A DNA stretch of 64,000 nucleotides from Gammaproteobacteria bacterium (GCA_029863305.1 JAOTVR010000006.1:1-64000); one strand, 5' to 3'; shown: positions 45,977 through 56,552, counted from the first letter of the stretch. Numbers and translations are program-made. The notes: a model not told the origin generated them from the sequence alone.

Positions 45977-47155
45977 CTAACCCAGCAGCCCCTCCCGCCG
46001 ATACAGGCGGGCACAGATCCATGTCAGCATGGCCCCTATTGCCAGCGTGCTCAGGACCGAAATTGCGGCGTGCAGCAGGTTGACCGGCTCATTCTTGATC
46101 ATGTCCACGAGCAGCAGGTGCTGGCTCAGGCTGGGTACGAACATGAATTCCAGCCGGGGCCGCAGGGTCAGAATGCTGACAATCAAAATTGGCAGTGTCG
46201 GCGCAATCAGCACGACGCTCAACCAGGTTTGCGCTTCCTTGTAGCTCTTGGTGAAAGATGCGACGAGCGTCATGAGTGAGGCGCCGAGCAGCATAAAAGG
46301 CAAGAGCAAAAGAAACGCCGCGAAGACGGTGCGGGCGCCGAAGTTCGGCGTCATGCCGAGCTGTTCGAGCGGCATGAACTTCAGCGCGACATAGAACGAA
46401 CCAAGACTGAGCAGCAGCGACATGGCCATGAACAGGCAGGTTGCCGCTATCTTGCCCAGCATCAACTGATTTCGAGTGACGGGCAGAGAAAGAATCGGTT
46501 CCAGCGAGCCGCGCTCACGTTCGCCCGCGGTCGTGTCGATTGCGAGGTACATGCCACCCATCAACAGCGCGAAGATAAAAAAGTAACTCATCATGCCGAG
46601 CAACATTGCAGAGCGTCCGCTGGGCGTCGAGACATCGACATCGTCGACGTTGATGGGCCGCAAGACCATCGGGCTGACGCCGCGTGCGACAAGCCGCATT
46701 GCGGCAAGCTCCTGGCTGTAGGAGTGCAGCGCGGTACGCACCCGGCGAGCATCACGCTCGGCCTGAGTATTCGCACGATCGGATATCAGGTCGACCTGCG
46801 CCGGAATCGAGCCGGCAAGTTGCTCGCCGAAGGACTCGGGCACGAAAACGACCACGTCGTGTGCGCCGGTCTTGACCGCCTCGACCGCAGCGGCGCGATC
46901 CATCGGTCCGGCAACAACGTCAATGTTATGGCTGCGCAGATAGCGCATCAGATTCGGTGCATGTTCCTGGCCGATAACGGGGACCTCGAGGTTGCGCTCG
47001 ATGTCGTCGAGAGAGCGCTCGATCGACAGGTTGATGACAAACGCGAACAACAGCGGGCCGAATAAAGGACCCATGATCAGAGCGGAGGCGAGGGTGCGAC
47101 GATCGCGAAAGTTGTCGACGACCTCTTTAACAAAAACCGTAATCAGGGTGCGCAT
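45977..47155 (-). CDS. ABC-2 type transporter permease (NatB-like)
   Basis: Inner-membrane permease of the ABC-2/NatB type, 392 aa: first helix near residue 20 after FVKEVVDNFRDRRTLASALIMG, a large extracytoplasmic domain (about 45-175), and five further helices, including GMMSYFFIFALLMGGMYLAID and LLLPFMLLGASLMTLVASF; DTTAGERERGSLEPILSLPV is the typical coupling segment of NatB/YhaP-like exporters. The start overlaps the ATPase stop by one base (TAATG). It may export a peptide, ion or lipid; the flanking peptidases favour a peptide or protein-related role. Confidence 0.87.
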   Translation of the reverse strand: MRTLITVFVKEVVDNFRDRRTLASALIMGPLFGPLLFAFVINLSIERSLDDIERNLEVPVIGQEHAPNLMRYLRSHNIDVVAGPMDRAAAVEAVKTGAHDVVVFVPESFGEQLAGSIPAQVDLISDRANTQAERDARRVRTALHSYSQELAAMRLVARGVSPMVLRPINVDDVDVSTPSGRSAMLLGMMSYFFIFALLMGGMYLAIDTTAGERERGSLEPILSLPVTRNQLMLGKIAATCLFMAMSLLLSLGSFYVALKFMPLEQLGMTPNFGARTVFAAFLLLLPFMLLGASLMTLVASFTKSYKEAQTWLSVVLIAPTLPILIVSILTLRPRLEFMFVPSLSQHLLLVDMIKNEPVNLLHAAISVLSTLAIGAMLTWICARLYRREGLLG

Positions 47156-47883
47156 TACTCGGGACCCACCATCTCGATGGCGCGCACGAATGCATCTTCG
47201 AGATCGTCACGGCCTGTACGTTGGCGTATGCCGTCGGCGGAGTCATCAATCGCCACTTTGCCGTTCGCAATGATGACGATGTCGTCACACAATGCAGCGA
47301 CTTCCTGCATGACATGGCTGGAAAACAACACGCAGCGACCGGCGTCCTTGAGTTTGAGTATCAAATCGCGCAATGAACGCGTCGCCATCACGTCAAGGCC
47401 GTTGCTGGGCTCGTCAAGAATGATGTTTTGCGGGTTATGTACAAGCGCGCGCGCGAGCGCGACCTTGGTTCGCTGCCCGTGCGAGAAGCCCTTGCTGCGG
47501 CGCTCGGCAAAGTCGCCGATCTCGAGCAGATCGACGATGCTCTCAACGCGCTCCTGCAGCGTGTGATCGTCGAGTCCGCAGAGCTTCGCGTAGTAGGCAA
47601 TGTTTTCTCTCGCGGTCAGGTGCGGGTACAGGCCGGCACCGTGTGGCAGTGCGCCGATGCGCTGTCTGGCCTGCAGGCTTGCGGTGACGACATCGGCGCC
47701 ATCGATGCTGGCACTGCCCTGGTCGGGTTTGAGTACCGTGTACAGGATGCGCAAGGTGGTCGACTTGCCGGCGCCGTTGGGTCCCAGCAGGCCGGTGATC
47801 TTGCCGTCGGGCGCGTCGAAGCTGACACCCTGCACCGCACGAATCTTGCCGAAGGACTTGTAAATGTCGTTAACGCGAATCAC
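47155..47883 (-). CDS. ABC transporter ATP-binding protein (NatA-like)
   Basis: Cytosolic ATPase partner of the NatB-like permease, 242 aa. Walker A GPNGAGKSTTLR, signature FSHGQRTKVALARALVHNP (a His variant of LSGGQ), Walker B NIILDEPSNGLDVMATR and switch His in LFSSHVMQE. The N-terminus VNDIYKSFGKIRAVQGVSF is typical of NatA exporters. It overlaps the upstream S33-type hydrolase by 4 bp and the downstream permease by 1 bp, so stoichiometric synthesis with both is expected. Confidence 0.93.
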   Translation of the reverse strand: MIRVNDIYKSFGKIRAVQGVSFDAPDGKITGLLGPNGAGKSTTLRILYTVLKPDQGSASIDGADVVTASLQARQRIGALPHGAGLYPHLTARENIAYYAKLCGLDDHTLQERVESIVDLLEIGDFAERRSKGFSHGQRTKVALARALVHNPQNIILDEPSNGLDVMATRSLRDLILKLKDAGRCVLFSSHVMQEVAALCDDIVIIANGKVAIDDSADGIRQRTGRDDLEDAFVRAIEMVGPE

Positions 47884-49337
47884 GGCATCGGCCCGGAGAA
47901 ATCAAGGAAGAACGGCATGACAAAGGCGTCTTGCATGCACTCGGTATCAAGCGCGCCGGGGTCGGCGCTTGCCACGAATTCGGCGATCAGCTTTGGCATG
48001 CAGCCGGCGGCAATCTGGCCGTGACCCTGGCGCTCGTTGATGATATGGCGGGCGTTGCCGAGATCCACGGCGGCGAGTTCGGCGTAACGCGGCGGTGTAA
48101 TAGGGTCGGCATCGCCCGATAGCAACAGCACCGGCAGGTTGGTCGCCAGCGGCTCGCGAAAGCCGTCGTCGATCACGCCGCGCGGCCAGATCGCGCAAAT
48201 CGACTCCAGCGCCTGAAGCTGCAAGGCGCCTATATAGCTGGCCTCCAGCGCAGCATAGTCGATCGTGTCGCGATCGACATACGGCAGGTCTTCGGTGCAG
48301 ACAACGGCATTGTGCATGCCAAGCGAAAGCGCGTCGGCGAGGCTGCTGACGGTCAGCTTGAACTGCGCAGCCAGTGGCAGGAAGTTGCCATCTGCGGCCT
48401 CGTGTATCAGCAGCGGCATGATCGCCATGGATTGTGGCTGATAAGCGAGCAAGCGAATGGCAGCGGCAAGCTCGTCACGGCCAAAGTCCAGCACCTCGGG
48501 CCGGCCCGTGAGCGGATCGGCCAGCGTCACGGCGACAGCGCCCTCAGCGACCCGCGCTCGTATCGACTCGAAATCGAGGTCGACCTCCGGAAAGCGTTCG
48601 TTGCAATCGGTGTCTGCCGCACAACGGGCGAGAATGCTGTCGAGCGCACGCTGCGCTTCTGTCGCGATTTCAGGGCCGAGCGGTATTTGCGGCGGCACGA
48701 CACCATCGAGAATGATCGTTCGTGTCGTGTCCGGGTAGCGACGCGCGTAGTGTTGCGCAACTCTTGTGCCGTAGGACGTGCCGAGCAGGTTCAGCGCTGG
48801 ATAGCCGAGAGCCTGACGCAAGGCCTCAAGATCGGTAACAGCGACGCTGGTCGTGAAAAATTGCGGGTCGTGCGGTAGCTGCTCGAGGCACGTTGTTGTG
48901 AATTCTCGCGTTTGCTCGTCGCTGTATTGCCCCTCGACGATGTCGTCGTCGAACGGGCAATCCATGCGAGCAGATTCGCCCGTTCCGCGTTGATCCAGCA
49001 GCAGGATGTCGCGTTCGCGGCGCACGGCCTCGAACGCCGAATAGTATCCTGAGTAGAACTGAATCGCGCTGCCGCCAGGCCCACCCGCAAGCGGCACGAA
49101 CGGATCGCGTTCCGGCTCGAGGTCCAGCGCGGGTACAACGGCCACGCGAAGCTCGATCTGCCCGGCGCCAGGATCGGCGGGGTTGAGGGGGCGCGCGAAA
49201 CTGCCGCAGCGTGCCGCGATGCCCGGATACCCCGGCCCGGCGCTGATGCGGCAATCACTCAGCTCGAGAGCCGGTGCAACGCTTGATGCCGTGGTTGCGG
49301 CCAGCAGCAACACCGATAAGACTGTGATACGAGTCAT
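47880..49337 (-). CDS. Secreted alpha/beta hydrolase, S33/tripeptidyl aminopeptidase-like
   Basis: First gene of the five-gene leftward operon, 485 aa from ATG 49337 (MTRITVLSVLLLAATTASSVA, a signal peptide); the track start adds 17 residues. The fold is S33/TAP-like: oxyanion region PLAGGPGGSAIQF, QRGTGES, nucleophile elbow LLGTSYGTRVAQHYARR, acid in LLSGDADPITPPRYA and His in ERQGHGQIAAGC. Several cysteine pairs fit an extracytoplasmic location. Predicted to clip N-terminal residues or short peptides. It is divergent from mnmG, 161 bp away. Confidence 0.87.
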   Translation of the reverse strand: MTRITVLSVLLLAATTASSVAPALELSDCRISAGPGYPGIAARCGSFARPLNPADPGAGQIELRVAVVPALDLEPERDPFVPLAGGPGGSAIQFYSGYYSAFEAVRRERDILLLDQRGTGESARMDCPFDDDIVEGQYSDEQTREFTTTCLEQLPHDPQFFTTSVAVTDLEALRQALGYPALNLLGTSYGTRVAQHYARRYPDTTRTIILDGVVPPQIPLGPEIATEAQRALDSILARCAADTDCNERFPEVDLDFESIRARVAEGAVAVTLADPLTGRPEVLDFGRDELAAAIRLLAYQPQSMAIMPLLIHEAADGNFLPLAAQFKLTVSSLADALSLGMHNAVVCTEDLPYVDRDTIDYAALEASYIGALQLQALESICAIWPRGVIDDGFREPLATNLPVLLLSGDADPITPPRYAELAAVDLGNARHIINERQGHGQIAAGCMPKLIAEFVASADPGALDTECMQDAFVMPFFLDFSGPMP

Positions 49338-49498
49338 AAATAATCGCAGAATCCCTGGGCGCAGCAATCTTGGCCACATGGCCGGCACAAGTAAAGCCGG
49401 GAAAGTAAGCCCGAATCAGCAGAAGCGGCGGCTGCGTTGTGGCGGCGCCAGAGCTAAGCGACTAAAATGCGCCGCCCCTGTTGCGCATTATTGGACCA

Positions 49499-51400
49499 AT
49501 GTCCGAAGCATACGATGTCATCGTAATTGGCGGCGGCCACGCCGGTACGGAAGCCTCTCTGGCTGCCGCGCGTGCGGGTGCGCGCACACTGCTGCTTACT
49601 CAGAACCTCGCGACGCTCGGGCAAATGAGCTGCAACCCGGCAATCGGCGGTATCGGCAAGGGCCACCTGGCCAGGGAAATCGATGCGCTGGGCGGAGCCA
49701 TGGCTGTCGCCATCGACACGGCGGGCATTCAGTTTCGAACGCTGAATGCGAGCAAGGGGCCTGCTGTAAGGGCGACCCGTGCGCAGGCCGACCGCGAACT
49801 TTACAAAAAGGCTATCCGCAGGCTGCTCGAGCAGCAAAACATGTTGACGATCGTGCAGGGCTCCGTCGAGGATCTTTTGGTCGAGCGTGAACGGGTTGCC
49901 GGTGTGGTGACCGGAGAGGGCGCCGAAATCCGGGCGGCTACGGTTGTGCTGACGGTGGGCACCTTTCTCGGCGGGCGAATCCTCATCGGGCACACTGAAG
50001 AAGCGGGCGGCCGTGTTGGCGATCCACCCTCGATCAAGCTGGCCGACAGGCTGCGCGAAATGCCGCTGCGGGTGGCGCGGCTGAAAACCGGTACGCCGCC
50101 AAGGCTCGACGGCACGACGCTCGATTTTGCGTCGATGCTCGAGCAGCCCGGTGATGAGCCAACGCCAGTGTTCTCTTTTGTTGGGCGACGCAGCGAGCAC
50201 CCACGGCAGATTTCCTGCTACATCACGAAGACGACGGAACAGACACACGACATCATCCGCGGCTCACTCGATGAGTCGCCCATGTACAGCGGCGCCATCG
50301 AGGGCGTGGGGCCGCGCTATTGCCCGTCGGTTGAAGACAAGATTGTCCGTTTTGCCGACAGGACATCACACCAGATTTTCGTCGAGCCAGAGGGGCTGAC
50401 GACCGACATCGTCTACCCTAACGGTATCTCGACGAGCCTCCCTGCCGAAGTGCAAGAGCGATTTGTGCGGACGATTCCGGGGTTTGAAAGGGCGCGCATA
50501 ACGCAGCCGGGCTACGCGATCGAGTACGACTATTTCGATCCTCGCGACCTGCGGCCGACCCTCGAAACGAAGCCCATTGCAGGACTGTACTTTGCCGGGC
50601 AGATCAATGGCACGACAGGCTACGAAGAAGCCGGCGCGCAAGGCCTGCTCGCTGGCCTTAATGCAGCGCGCCAGGCACAACAGAAGGAGCAATGGTTTCC
50701 GCAGCGCCACGAGGCGTATCTGGGTGTGCTGGTTGATGACCTGATCACGCGTGGCGTGAGCGAGCCATATCGCATGTTCACGAGCAGGGCAGAGTATCGG
50801 CTCACCTTACGCGAGGACAACGCCGATCAGCGACTGACCCCGATTGGCCGAGAACTTGGCCTGATTGGCGATACGCGCTGGTCGGCGTTCAATGAAAAAC
50901 AACAGCTCGTCGCAACAGAGCAGGAGCGGCTGAGCGGCATCATGCTGCGACCGGCGGTGCTGACCACAAACGACGAGATTCTGATCGGCAAGTCACTGCA
51001 ACGCGAATGCACGGCCGCGGAGCTGTTGCGGCGCCCGGAACTCGATTATGCGGCGGTGTCCGCTTTGTCGGCCGTCGGTTACTTCGACGCGAGTACATTG
51101 GCGAGCGATGAGCAGCGCGAGCAGGTGGAGCTGCAGCTCGAGGTGCAGGCGAAATACGCGGGTTACATCGACCGGCAAGAGCGCGAAATCGCGAAGCATG
51201 CGAAGCAGGAGTCGCTGCGCCTGCCGGATGACATCGACTACGCCGCGGTCGATGGCCTGTCGAATGAAGCGCGGCAGCGATTGCAGCGAGTGCGCCCGGT
51301 AACGCTCGGGCAGGCTTCACGGCTCGAGGGCATGACGCCGTCGGCCGTATCGCTGCTCCTGATTCACCTCAAGAAGCGGCAGCTCAGGAAGTCCGCATGA
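49499..51400 (+). CDS. mnmG: tRNA uridine-5-carboxymethylaminomethyl modification enzyme MnmG
   Basis: FAD- and NADH-dependent partner of MnmE in wobble-uridine modification. ATG 49499 gives [20 protein letters not shown] with the FAD dinucleotide loop; the track start adds six residues. Other family segments are [21 protein letters not shown], the catalytic Cys in [15 protein letters not shown], and the C-terminal MnmE-contact helices ending [16 protein letters not shown]. 633 aa is normal. Its stop overlaps the start of a peptide-binding lipoprotein gene (ATGA), which is unusual; rsmG normally follows. Confidence 0.97.
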   Translation: MSEAYDVIVIGGGHAGTEASLAAARAGARTLLLTQNLATLGQMSCNPAIGGIGKGHLAREIDALGGAMAVAIDTAGIQFRTLNASKGPAVRATRAQADRELYKKAIRRLLEQQNMLTIVQGSVEDLLVERERVAGVVTGEGAEIRAATVVLTVGTFLGGRILIGHTEEAGGRVGDPPSIKLADRLREMPLRVARLKTGTPPRLDGTTLDFASMLEQPGDEPTPVFSFVGRRSEHPRQISCYITKTTEQTHDIIRGSLDESPMYSGAIEGVGPRYCPSVEDKIVRFADRTSHQIFVEPEGLTTDIVYPNGISTSLPAEVQERFVRTIPGFERARITQPGYAIEYDYFDPRDLRPTLETKPIAGLYFAGQINGTTGYEEAGAQGLLAGLNAARQAQQKEQWFPQRHEAYLGVLVDDLITRGVSEPYRMFTSRAEYRLTLREDNADQRLTPIGRELGLIGDTRWSAFNEKQQLVATEQERLSGIMLRPAVLTTNDEILIGKSLQRECTAAELLRRPELDYAAVSALSAVGYFDASTLASDEQREQVELQLEVQAKYAGYIDRQEREIAKHAKQESLRLPDDIDYAAVDGLSNEARQRLQRVRPVTLGQASRLEGMTPSAVSLLLIHLKKRQLRKSA

Positions 51401-53025
51401 AAAGCGTCCGCGCTGCCCTCGTTGCGATAGTCGTCGCCGGACTTTGCGGTGTTGTGCTTGTCTCATGCGGAGGGCCACAGGATGCAGGCAGTGCCCGGCC
51501 GGTACTGAATCGCGGAATATCCTCGGATCCGGAATCGCTGGATCCACACAAGATTCGCAGCGTGCAGGCCGGCGAAGTCCTGCGGGATATCGGCGAAGGT
51601 CTTGCGGGTTACACGCCGACCGGCGAACTCATACCGGCCGCGGCGGAGTCCTGGACGATGTCCGATGACGGGCTCACGTACACGTTTGCGATTCGTGCCG
51701 ACGCGCGCTGGTCAAACGGCGACGCGGTAACCGCGGAGCACTTCGCATTCAGTCTGCGCCGGCTGGTCGATCCGGCAACGGCAGCATTTAACGCGCACCT
51801 GATTGCGGACGTCGTCAACGCCCGGGCGATTTCGTCGGGCGAAAAGCCGCCGACGGAGCTGGGGGTGCAGGCGGTCAACGATCAAATGCTGGTGATCAGG
51901 CTGGCGCAGCCGACGCCCTACTTCCTGAGCCTGCTGACGCACGCAAGCACCTTTCCGGTGCACCCCGGGCTGATTGCCGTGCACGGTGATGCGTTCAGTC
52001 GACCGGGCACGCTGTTGTCCAATGGCGCATACAAACTGGATAGCTGGGAGCCCGGCTCGGTGCTGCAGCTTAGCCGTAATGTGCATTACTGGAATAATGC
52101 GGCGACAGCCATCGATGCGGTAAACCATCACGTGATCACACAGGAGATGACCGAGCTCAGCCGCTATCGGGCAGGCGAGCTCCACATAACGGGCGCGATT
52201 CCACCGGACAGTTTCGAGCAGCTTCGACAGGAGCGGCCGGAGGAAATGCACATCGCACCATATCTCGGTGTCTATTACTTCGGCTTCAATCTGAGCAAGC
52301 CGCCGTTCAGGGATAGTCCGCGGCTGCGTGAGGCGCTGTCCATGGCGATCGATCGTGACGTACTCGTGGCAAAGATCACGGGTCGCGGAGAAGCGCCCGC
52401 ATACAGCTGGGTGCCGCCCGGCGTTGCCAACTACGAGCCCAGGCGCCTCGCCTATGCGGACGAAAGCCAGGATGAACGCAATGGGCACGCGCGCCGGCTC
52501 ATGGCCGAAGCGGGCTACGGTCCGGAAAACCCGTTGCAAATAGAGCTGCGTTACAACACCTCCGATACGCAGCAACGCATCGCACTGGCTGTACAAGCGA
52601 TGTGGCGCGAGGCGCTCGGCGTCGAAACCACGCTGATCAATGAGGAGTTTCAGGTGCTGCTGGCGAACATGCGTGCTGCCGAAGTCACGCAGGTGTTTCG
52701 TTCGAGCTGGATCGGCGACTACAACGACGCACATACCTTTCTTAGCATCCTGCAAACCGGCAATCCCTCGAATACGCCGCTGTACGCGAGCGACGAATTC
52801 GACGAGCTGATGCAAAAAGCGAGCACTCAACTCGATGCGAAGGCACGCAGGTTGTACCTCGAGGAGGCCGAGCGCGTGTTGCTCACCGACCACCCGGTCA
52901 TCCCGATCTATTTTTATGTCAGCAAGCACCTCGTCAGCCCCGAGGTCGTTGGCTGGGGAGACAATGTGCTGGATTATCATTACAGTCAGCACCTGAGTCT
53001 GGCATCGTCTGACGCCACACCTTAA
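51397..53025 (+). CDS. Peptide ABC transporter substrate-binding lipoprotein (OppA-like)
   Basis: Periplasmic-facing solute receptor of SBP family 5, 542 aa. Lipoprotein signal [24 protein letters not shown]. The family core [33 protein letters not shown] and the later [15 protein letters not shown] and [22 protein letters not shown] are close to OppA/MppA. These bind oligopeptides or murein peptides. It overlaps mnmG by 4 bp and is followed by two permeases and a double ATPase, so one complete importer is encoded here. The Opp-like name is by homology; the exact ligand is open. Confidence 0.93.
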   Translation: MKSVRAALVAIVVAGLCGVVLVSCGGPQDAGSARPVLNRGISSDPESLDPHKIRSVQAGEVLRDIGEGLAGYTPTGELIPAAAESWTMSDDGLTYTFAIRADARWSNGDAVTAEHFAFSLRRLVDPATAAFNAHLIADVVNARAISSGEKPPTELGVQAVNDQMLVIRLAQPTPYFLSLLTHASTFPVHPGLIAVHGDAFSRPGTLLSNGAYKLDSWEPGSVLQLSRNVHYWNNAATAIDAVNHHVITQEMTELSRYRAGELHITGAIPPDSFEQLRQERPEEMHIAPYLGVYYFGFNLSKPPFRDSPRLREALSMAIDRDVLVAKITGRGEAPAYSWVPPGVANYEPRRLAYADESQDERNGHARRLMAEAGYGPENPLQIELRYNTSDTQQRIALAVQAMWREALGVETTLINEEFQVLLANMRAAEVTQVFRSSWIGDYNDAHTFLSILQTGNPSNTPLYASDEFDELMQKASTQLDAKARRLYLEEAERVLLTDHPVIPIYFYVSKHLVSPEVVGWGDNVLDYHYSQHLSLASSDATP

Positions 53026-53038
53026 TCGGAACACAGCC

Positions 53039-53962
53039 TTGCTGCGATACGCCCTGCTGCGACTGCTGGGCGCAATTCCAACGCTACTGTTGGTTATTGT
53101 GCTTGCCTTTCTGATGGTGCATGCCGCACCGGGCGGGCCGTTTGACGCCGAACGGGCGCTGCCTGCCGAAATCGAAGCCAACATCGCTGCGGCGTATCAC
53201 CTCGACGAGCCGCTCTATCAACAGTTTGTTCGCTACCTCAAGGGCTTGGTGCAAGGCGATCTCGGCCCGTCCTACCGCTACCGCGATCATACCGTCAGCG
53301 AGCTGATTGCTACGGCGTTTCCGCTGTCGCTGAAGCTTGGGGCGATGGCGATGTTGCTGGCGCTCATCGTTGGCGTTGCGGCGGGTTCGCTGGCGGCGTT
53401 GCGGCGCAACACCCTGTCGGATCGCGTGCTGATGATGCTCGCAATGACCGGAATATCGATACCGGTATTCGTCATTGCTCCGGTGCTGGTCCTGTTTCTC
53501 GCGGTCAGGCTGCAATGGCTGCCAGCCGGGTGGAGCGGCAACGAGGGCGCGGCGCGATTTCTGCTGCCCGTCATAGCATTGGCGCTACCGCAGATCGCGT
53601 ACATCGCGCGTCTCACGCGCGCCAGCATGATCGATGTGCTAGCGAGTGATTTCGTGCGCACTGCCCGAGCCCAGGGACTGGGGACAGCAGCAATCGTTCG
53701 CTATCACGCCCTGAAGCCGGCGATGCTGCCGGTCCTGTCGTACCTGGGTCCCGCTATAGCCGCCATCCTCACCGGCTCCGTCGTGGTCGAGGAGATCTTC
53801 GGCATTCCCGGACTGGGCCAGTTCTTCGTGCGCGGCGCGCTGAACAGGGATTACACACTGGTGCTCGGCATCGTTATCTTTTATGCAACTCTCGTGGTGC
53901 TGTTGAATCTCGTCGTCGACATTCTTTATGGCGCGATCGACCCGCGGATCCGGCGCCGATGA
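53039..53962 (+). CDS. Peptide ABC transporter permease (OppB-like)
   Basis: Inner-membrane permease, 307 aa, first of a pair. The N-terminus LRYALLRLLGAIPTLLLVIV is typical of DppB/OppB; the coupling EAA loop is DFVRTARAQGLGTAAIVRYHALKPAMLPVL and the end reads DILYGAIDPRIRRR. Start is TTG 53039, 13 bp after the binding-protein stop; no ATG is available before the first helix. It overlaps the next permease gene by 4 bp (ATGA). Confidence 0.93.
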   Translation: MLRYALLRLLGAIPTLLLVIVLAFLMVHAAPGGPFDAERALPAEIEANIAAAYHLDEPLYQQFVRYLKGLVQGDLGPSYRYRDHTVSELIATAFPLSLKLGAMAMLLALIVGVAAGSLAALRRNTLSDRVLMMLAMTGISIPVFVIAPVLVLFLAVRLQWLPAGWSGNEGAARFLLPVIALALPQIAYIARLTRASMIDVLASDFVRTARAQGLGTAAIVRYHALKPAMLPVLSYLGPAIAAILTGSVVVEEIFGIPGLGQFFVRGALNRDYTLVLGIVIFYATLVVLLNLVVDILYGAIDPRIRRR

Positions 53963-54804
53963 GAACGCTCGCGGCTATCTGGCGACGCATGCGACGGAGC
54001 CGCGCTGTGATGGTCAGTGGCGGCATTCTCGCGGGCATCGTCGTTGTTGCGATCCTGGGGCCACTGATCAGTCCGCACGATTACCTGCAGACGAATTTCG
54101 ATGCGCTGCTGCAGCGGCCAACTCTCAGCGGGGCACGCCTGTTTGGCACCGACGATCTGGGCCGCGACTTGTTTGTTCGAGCAATGCTCGGCGTGCAGGT
54201 CACAATCGTCGTTGCGATCGTCGCGAGTATCGTAAGCCTTGTCATTGGCGTGGCGTATGGCGCGATAGCAGGATACGTCGGTGGGCGCGTCGACGCCGTC
54301 ATGATGCGTTTTGTCGATACGCTGTACGCATTGCCATTCATTTTCTTTGTCATTCTGCTGATGGTCGCCTTTGAGCGGAACTTCCTGTTGATCTTTGTTG
54401 CTATTGGCGCGATCAACTGGCTGGACATGGCGCGTATCGTGCGCGGACAAACGCTGTCGCTGCGTGAACGCGAGTTCGTCGAAGCCGCGCGGCTGACCGG
54501 CGTTTCAACGCTGCGCATCATCTTCCGCCACATCGCGCCGAACCTCCTTGGCGTCGTCATCGTCTACGTGACGCTGACGATCCCGCAGGCAATTCTGGTG
54601 GAGTCATTTCTGAGTTTTCTCGGGTTGGGGATTCAGGAGCCTCAGACATCGCTTGGCGGGCTTGTGGACGCAGGCGTCAATCAGATGGAGGGCGCATCGT
54701 GGATGCTGCTGATACCGGCGGGCCTGCTTGCGATCGTCCTGTTGTGCTTTAATTTTCTCGGCGACGCAATGCGTGATGTGTTCGACGCGAGGAACCCGCG
54801 ATGA
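53959..54804 (+). CDS. Peptide ABC transporter permease (OppC-like)
   Basis: Second inner-membrane permease of the importer, 281 aa, with the OppC/DppC N-terminal layout (first helix GGILAGIVVVAILGPLISPHD, then FGTDDLGRDLFVRAMLGVQ) and the EAA loop EFVEAARLTGVSTLRIIFRHIAPN. The GLGIQEPQTSLGGLVDAG segment before the final helix is a family hallmark. It overlaps the preceding permease and the following ATPase by 4 bp each. Confidence 0.94.
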   Translation: MRTLAAIWRRMRRSRAVMVSGGILAGIVVVAILGPLISPHDYLQTNFDALLQRPTLSGARLFGTDDLGRDLFVRAMLGVQVTIVVAIVASIVSLVIGVAYGAIAGYVGGRVDAVMMRFVDTLYALPFIFFVILLMVAFERNFLLIFVAIGAINWLDMARIVRGQTLSLREREFVEAARLTGVSTLRIIFRHIAPNLLGVVIVYVTLTIPQAILVESFLSFLGLGIQEPQTSLGGLVDAGVNQMEGASWMLLIPAGLLAIVLLCFNFLGDAMRDVFDARNPR

Positions 54805-56552
54805 GCCTGTTGGAGCTCGACGGCCTGACGATACGCTACGGAGACACAGACGTCGTCAGGGATCTGAGCTTTGGCGTCGACAACGGCGAGTCGGTAGGCC
54901 TGGTCGGCGAATCGGGCTCCGGCAAAACACAGACCGCACTGGCTATTCTTGGCCTGTTGCCGGCGAACGCGACGGTCGCCGGCAGCATCAGGATTGATGG
55001 CACGGAGCTTCTTGGTGCCAGTGAAAAAGCGCTGAATTCCGTGCGTGCGCGCCACGTGGCGATGGTCTTCCAGGATCCGATGCAAGCGCTCAACCCGTTT
55101 ACGCAAATCGGTCAGCAGGTGGGGCGCATATTGATTCAGCACAAGCTTGCGAGCGCCGCAGAGGCCCGCGCGCGTGTCATCAGGATGTTCGAGCGGGTTG
55201 GCTTGCCCGACCCCGCCCGCCAGTTCCACGCGTACCCACACCAGCTGTCCGGCGGTATGCGGCAACGAGCAATGATCGCCTCGGCACTGATCGCCGAACC
55301 GAAGTTGCTCATAGCGGACGAGCCGACCACGGCGCTCGATGTTACGGTGCAGGCACAGATTCTCGAACTGCTTGCCGATATACGCAGGGACACGGCGTTG
55401 CTGCTGATTACACATGACCTCGGCATCGTCGCAGGTCACTGCGAGCGCATGCTGATACTTGCGGATGGCAGACTCATCGAGCGGGGCGCGACCCGCGAGG
55501 TGTTTGCGCGGCCACAGCATGAACACACAGCTCGATTGCTCGCGGCCGCACCGCGGCTAGATCGTACGGACATCCCCACCGGGCCCCGTGGCGATACGGT
55601 GCTGGCGATCAGTGGTGCGGAAGTCATCTATGCCGACCGGGGTCAGGAGTCATTACAGGCGGTGAGGGGCGTCGACCTGACGGTGCGTTCGGGCGAGACC
55701 GTTGCAATCGTGGGCGAGTCGGGGTCAGGCAAGTCGAGCCTGGTGCGGGCGGCGCTAGGCCTGGTGCCCATGCACGCCGGTCGTGTCGTGTTTTGCGGCA
55801 CGGCGCTGGCCGGTCGCGTGCAACACCGGAAGAAGGCTGTTCGCCGGGGATTGCAGCTCGTTTTTCAGGATCCGGCCGGGTCGCTCAATCCACAGATGCG
55901 TGTCGCAAGCATCGTTGCGGAACCGCTGGTGGTTCATGAGCCGGCTGTCGATGCCGAAACACGTCAGGAGCGCGTCATTGCGATGCTGGAAAAGGTGGGC
56001 CTTGGTACCGACTATGTGCATCGTTATCCGCACGAGCTGTCCGGCGGGCAGGCGCAGCGCGTCGCGATCGCGCGCGCGCTGATACTCAGACCGAAAGTGC
56101 TGGTATGCGATGAGGCGGTTGCGGCGCTTGATGGCACTGTGCGCGAACAAATACTGGCGTTGCTGCGAGAGGTGCAGGCCGAGGCGGCATTAGCGATCAT
56201 ATTCATCACACACGACCTGTCTGTCGTGCGGGCGATCAGTCATCGTGTGCTCGTCATGTACCTGGGTTCTTTGGTGGAGCTTGCAGACAATGCGGAGCTG
56301 TTTGCGAACGCGAGACATCCGTATACGCAAGCGCTGCTGCAGGCCGTGCCCGTGCCCGATCCCGAGCATGCCGGAGGCAAGGCGATATTGGCCGGAGAGG
56401 TGCCGTCGGCTTTGCGGCCACCGGATGGATGTGCATTTCATCCGCGTTGCCCGTTCGCACGCGATATTTGCAGCGCCGAACGACCGCCGCCAAGAAAGAT
56501 CGACGGTGCGACCGTGGCGTGTCATTTCGCCGAAGACCTGAGCGGCGCGTAG
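54801..56552 (+). CDS. Peptide ABC transporter ATPase, OppD-OppF fusion
   Basis: Two ATP-binding cassettes in one 583 aa chain. The first (about 1-255) has Walker A GESGSGKTQTAL, signature LSGGMRQRAMIASALI and Walker B LLIADEPTTALDVT; the second (about 270-583) has GESGSGKSSLVRAAL, LSGGQAQRVAIARALI and LVCDEAVAALDGT, where the Walker B Glu is kept but the usual DEP is DEA. The oligopeptide C-terminal motif FHPRCPFARDIC, with Cys residues that in relatives bind an iron-sulfur cluster, ends it. Fused cassettes fix a 1:1 ratio and occur in GsiA/YejF-like importers. Confidence 0.93.
   Translation: MSLLELDGLTIRYGDTDVVRDLSFGVDNGESVGLVGESGSGKTQTALAILGLLPANATVAGSIRIDGTELLGASEKALNSVRARHVAMVFQDPMQALNPFTQIGQQVGRILIQHKLASAAEARARVIRMFERVGLPDPARQFHAYPHQLSGGMRQRAMIASALIAEPKLLIADEPTTALDVTVQAQILELLADIRRDTALLLITHDLGIVAGHCERMLILADGRLIERGATREVFARPQHEHTARLLAAAPRLDRTDIPTGPRGDTVLAISGAEVIYADRGQESLQAVRGVDLTVRSGETVAIVGESGSGKSSLVRAALGLVPMHAGRVVFCGTALAGRVQHRKKAVRRGLQLVFQDPAGSLNPQMRVASIVAEPLVVHEPAVDAETRQERVIAMLEKVGLGTDYVHRYPHELSGGQAQRVAIARALILRPKVLVCDEAVAALDGTVREQILALLREVQAEAALAIIFITHDLSVVRAISHRVLVMYLGSLVELADNAELFANARHPYTQALLQAVPVPDPEHAGGKAILAGEVPSALRPPDGCAFHPRCPFARDICSAERPPPRKIDGATVACHFAEDLSGA

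Noticed and set aside
42903-49337. Lanthipeptide or sactipeptide biosynthesis cluster
   Set aside because: No precursor peptide, radical SAM enzyme or cyclase gene is present; only the peptidase/ABC similarity remains.
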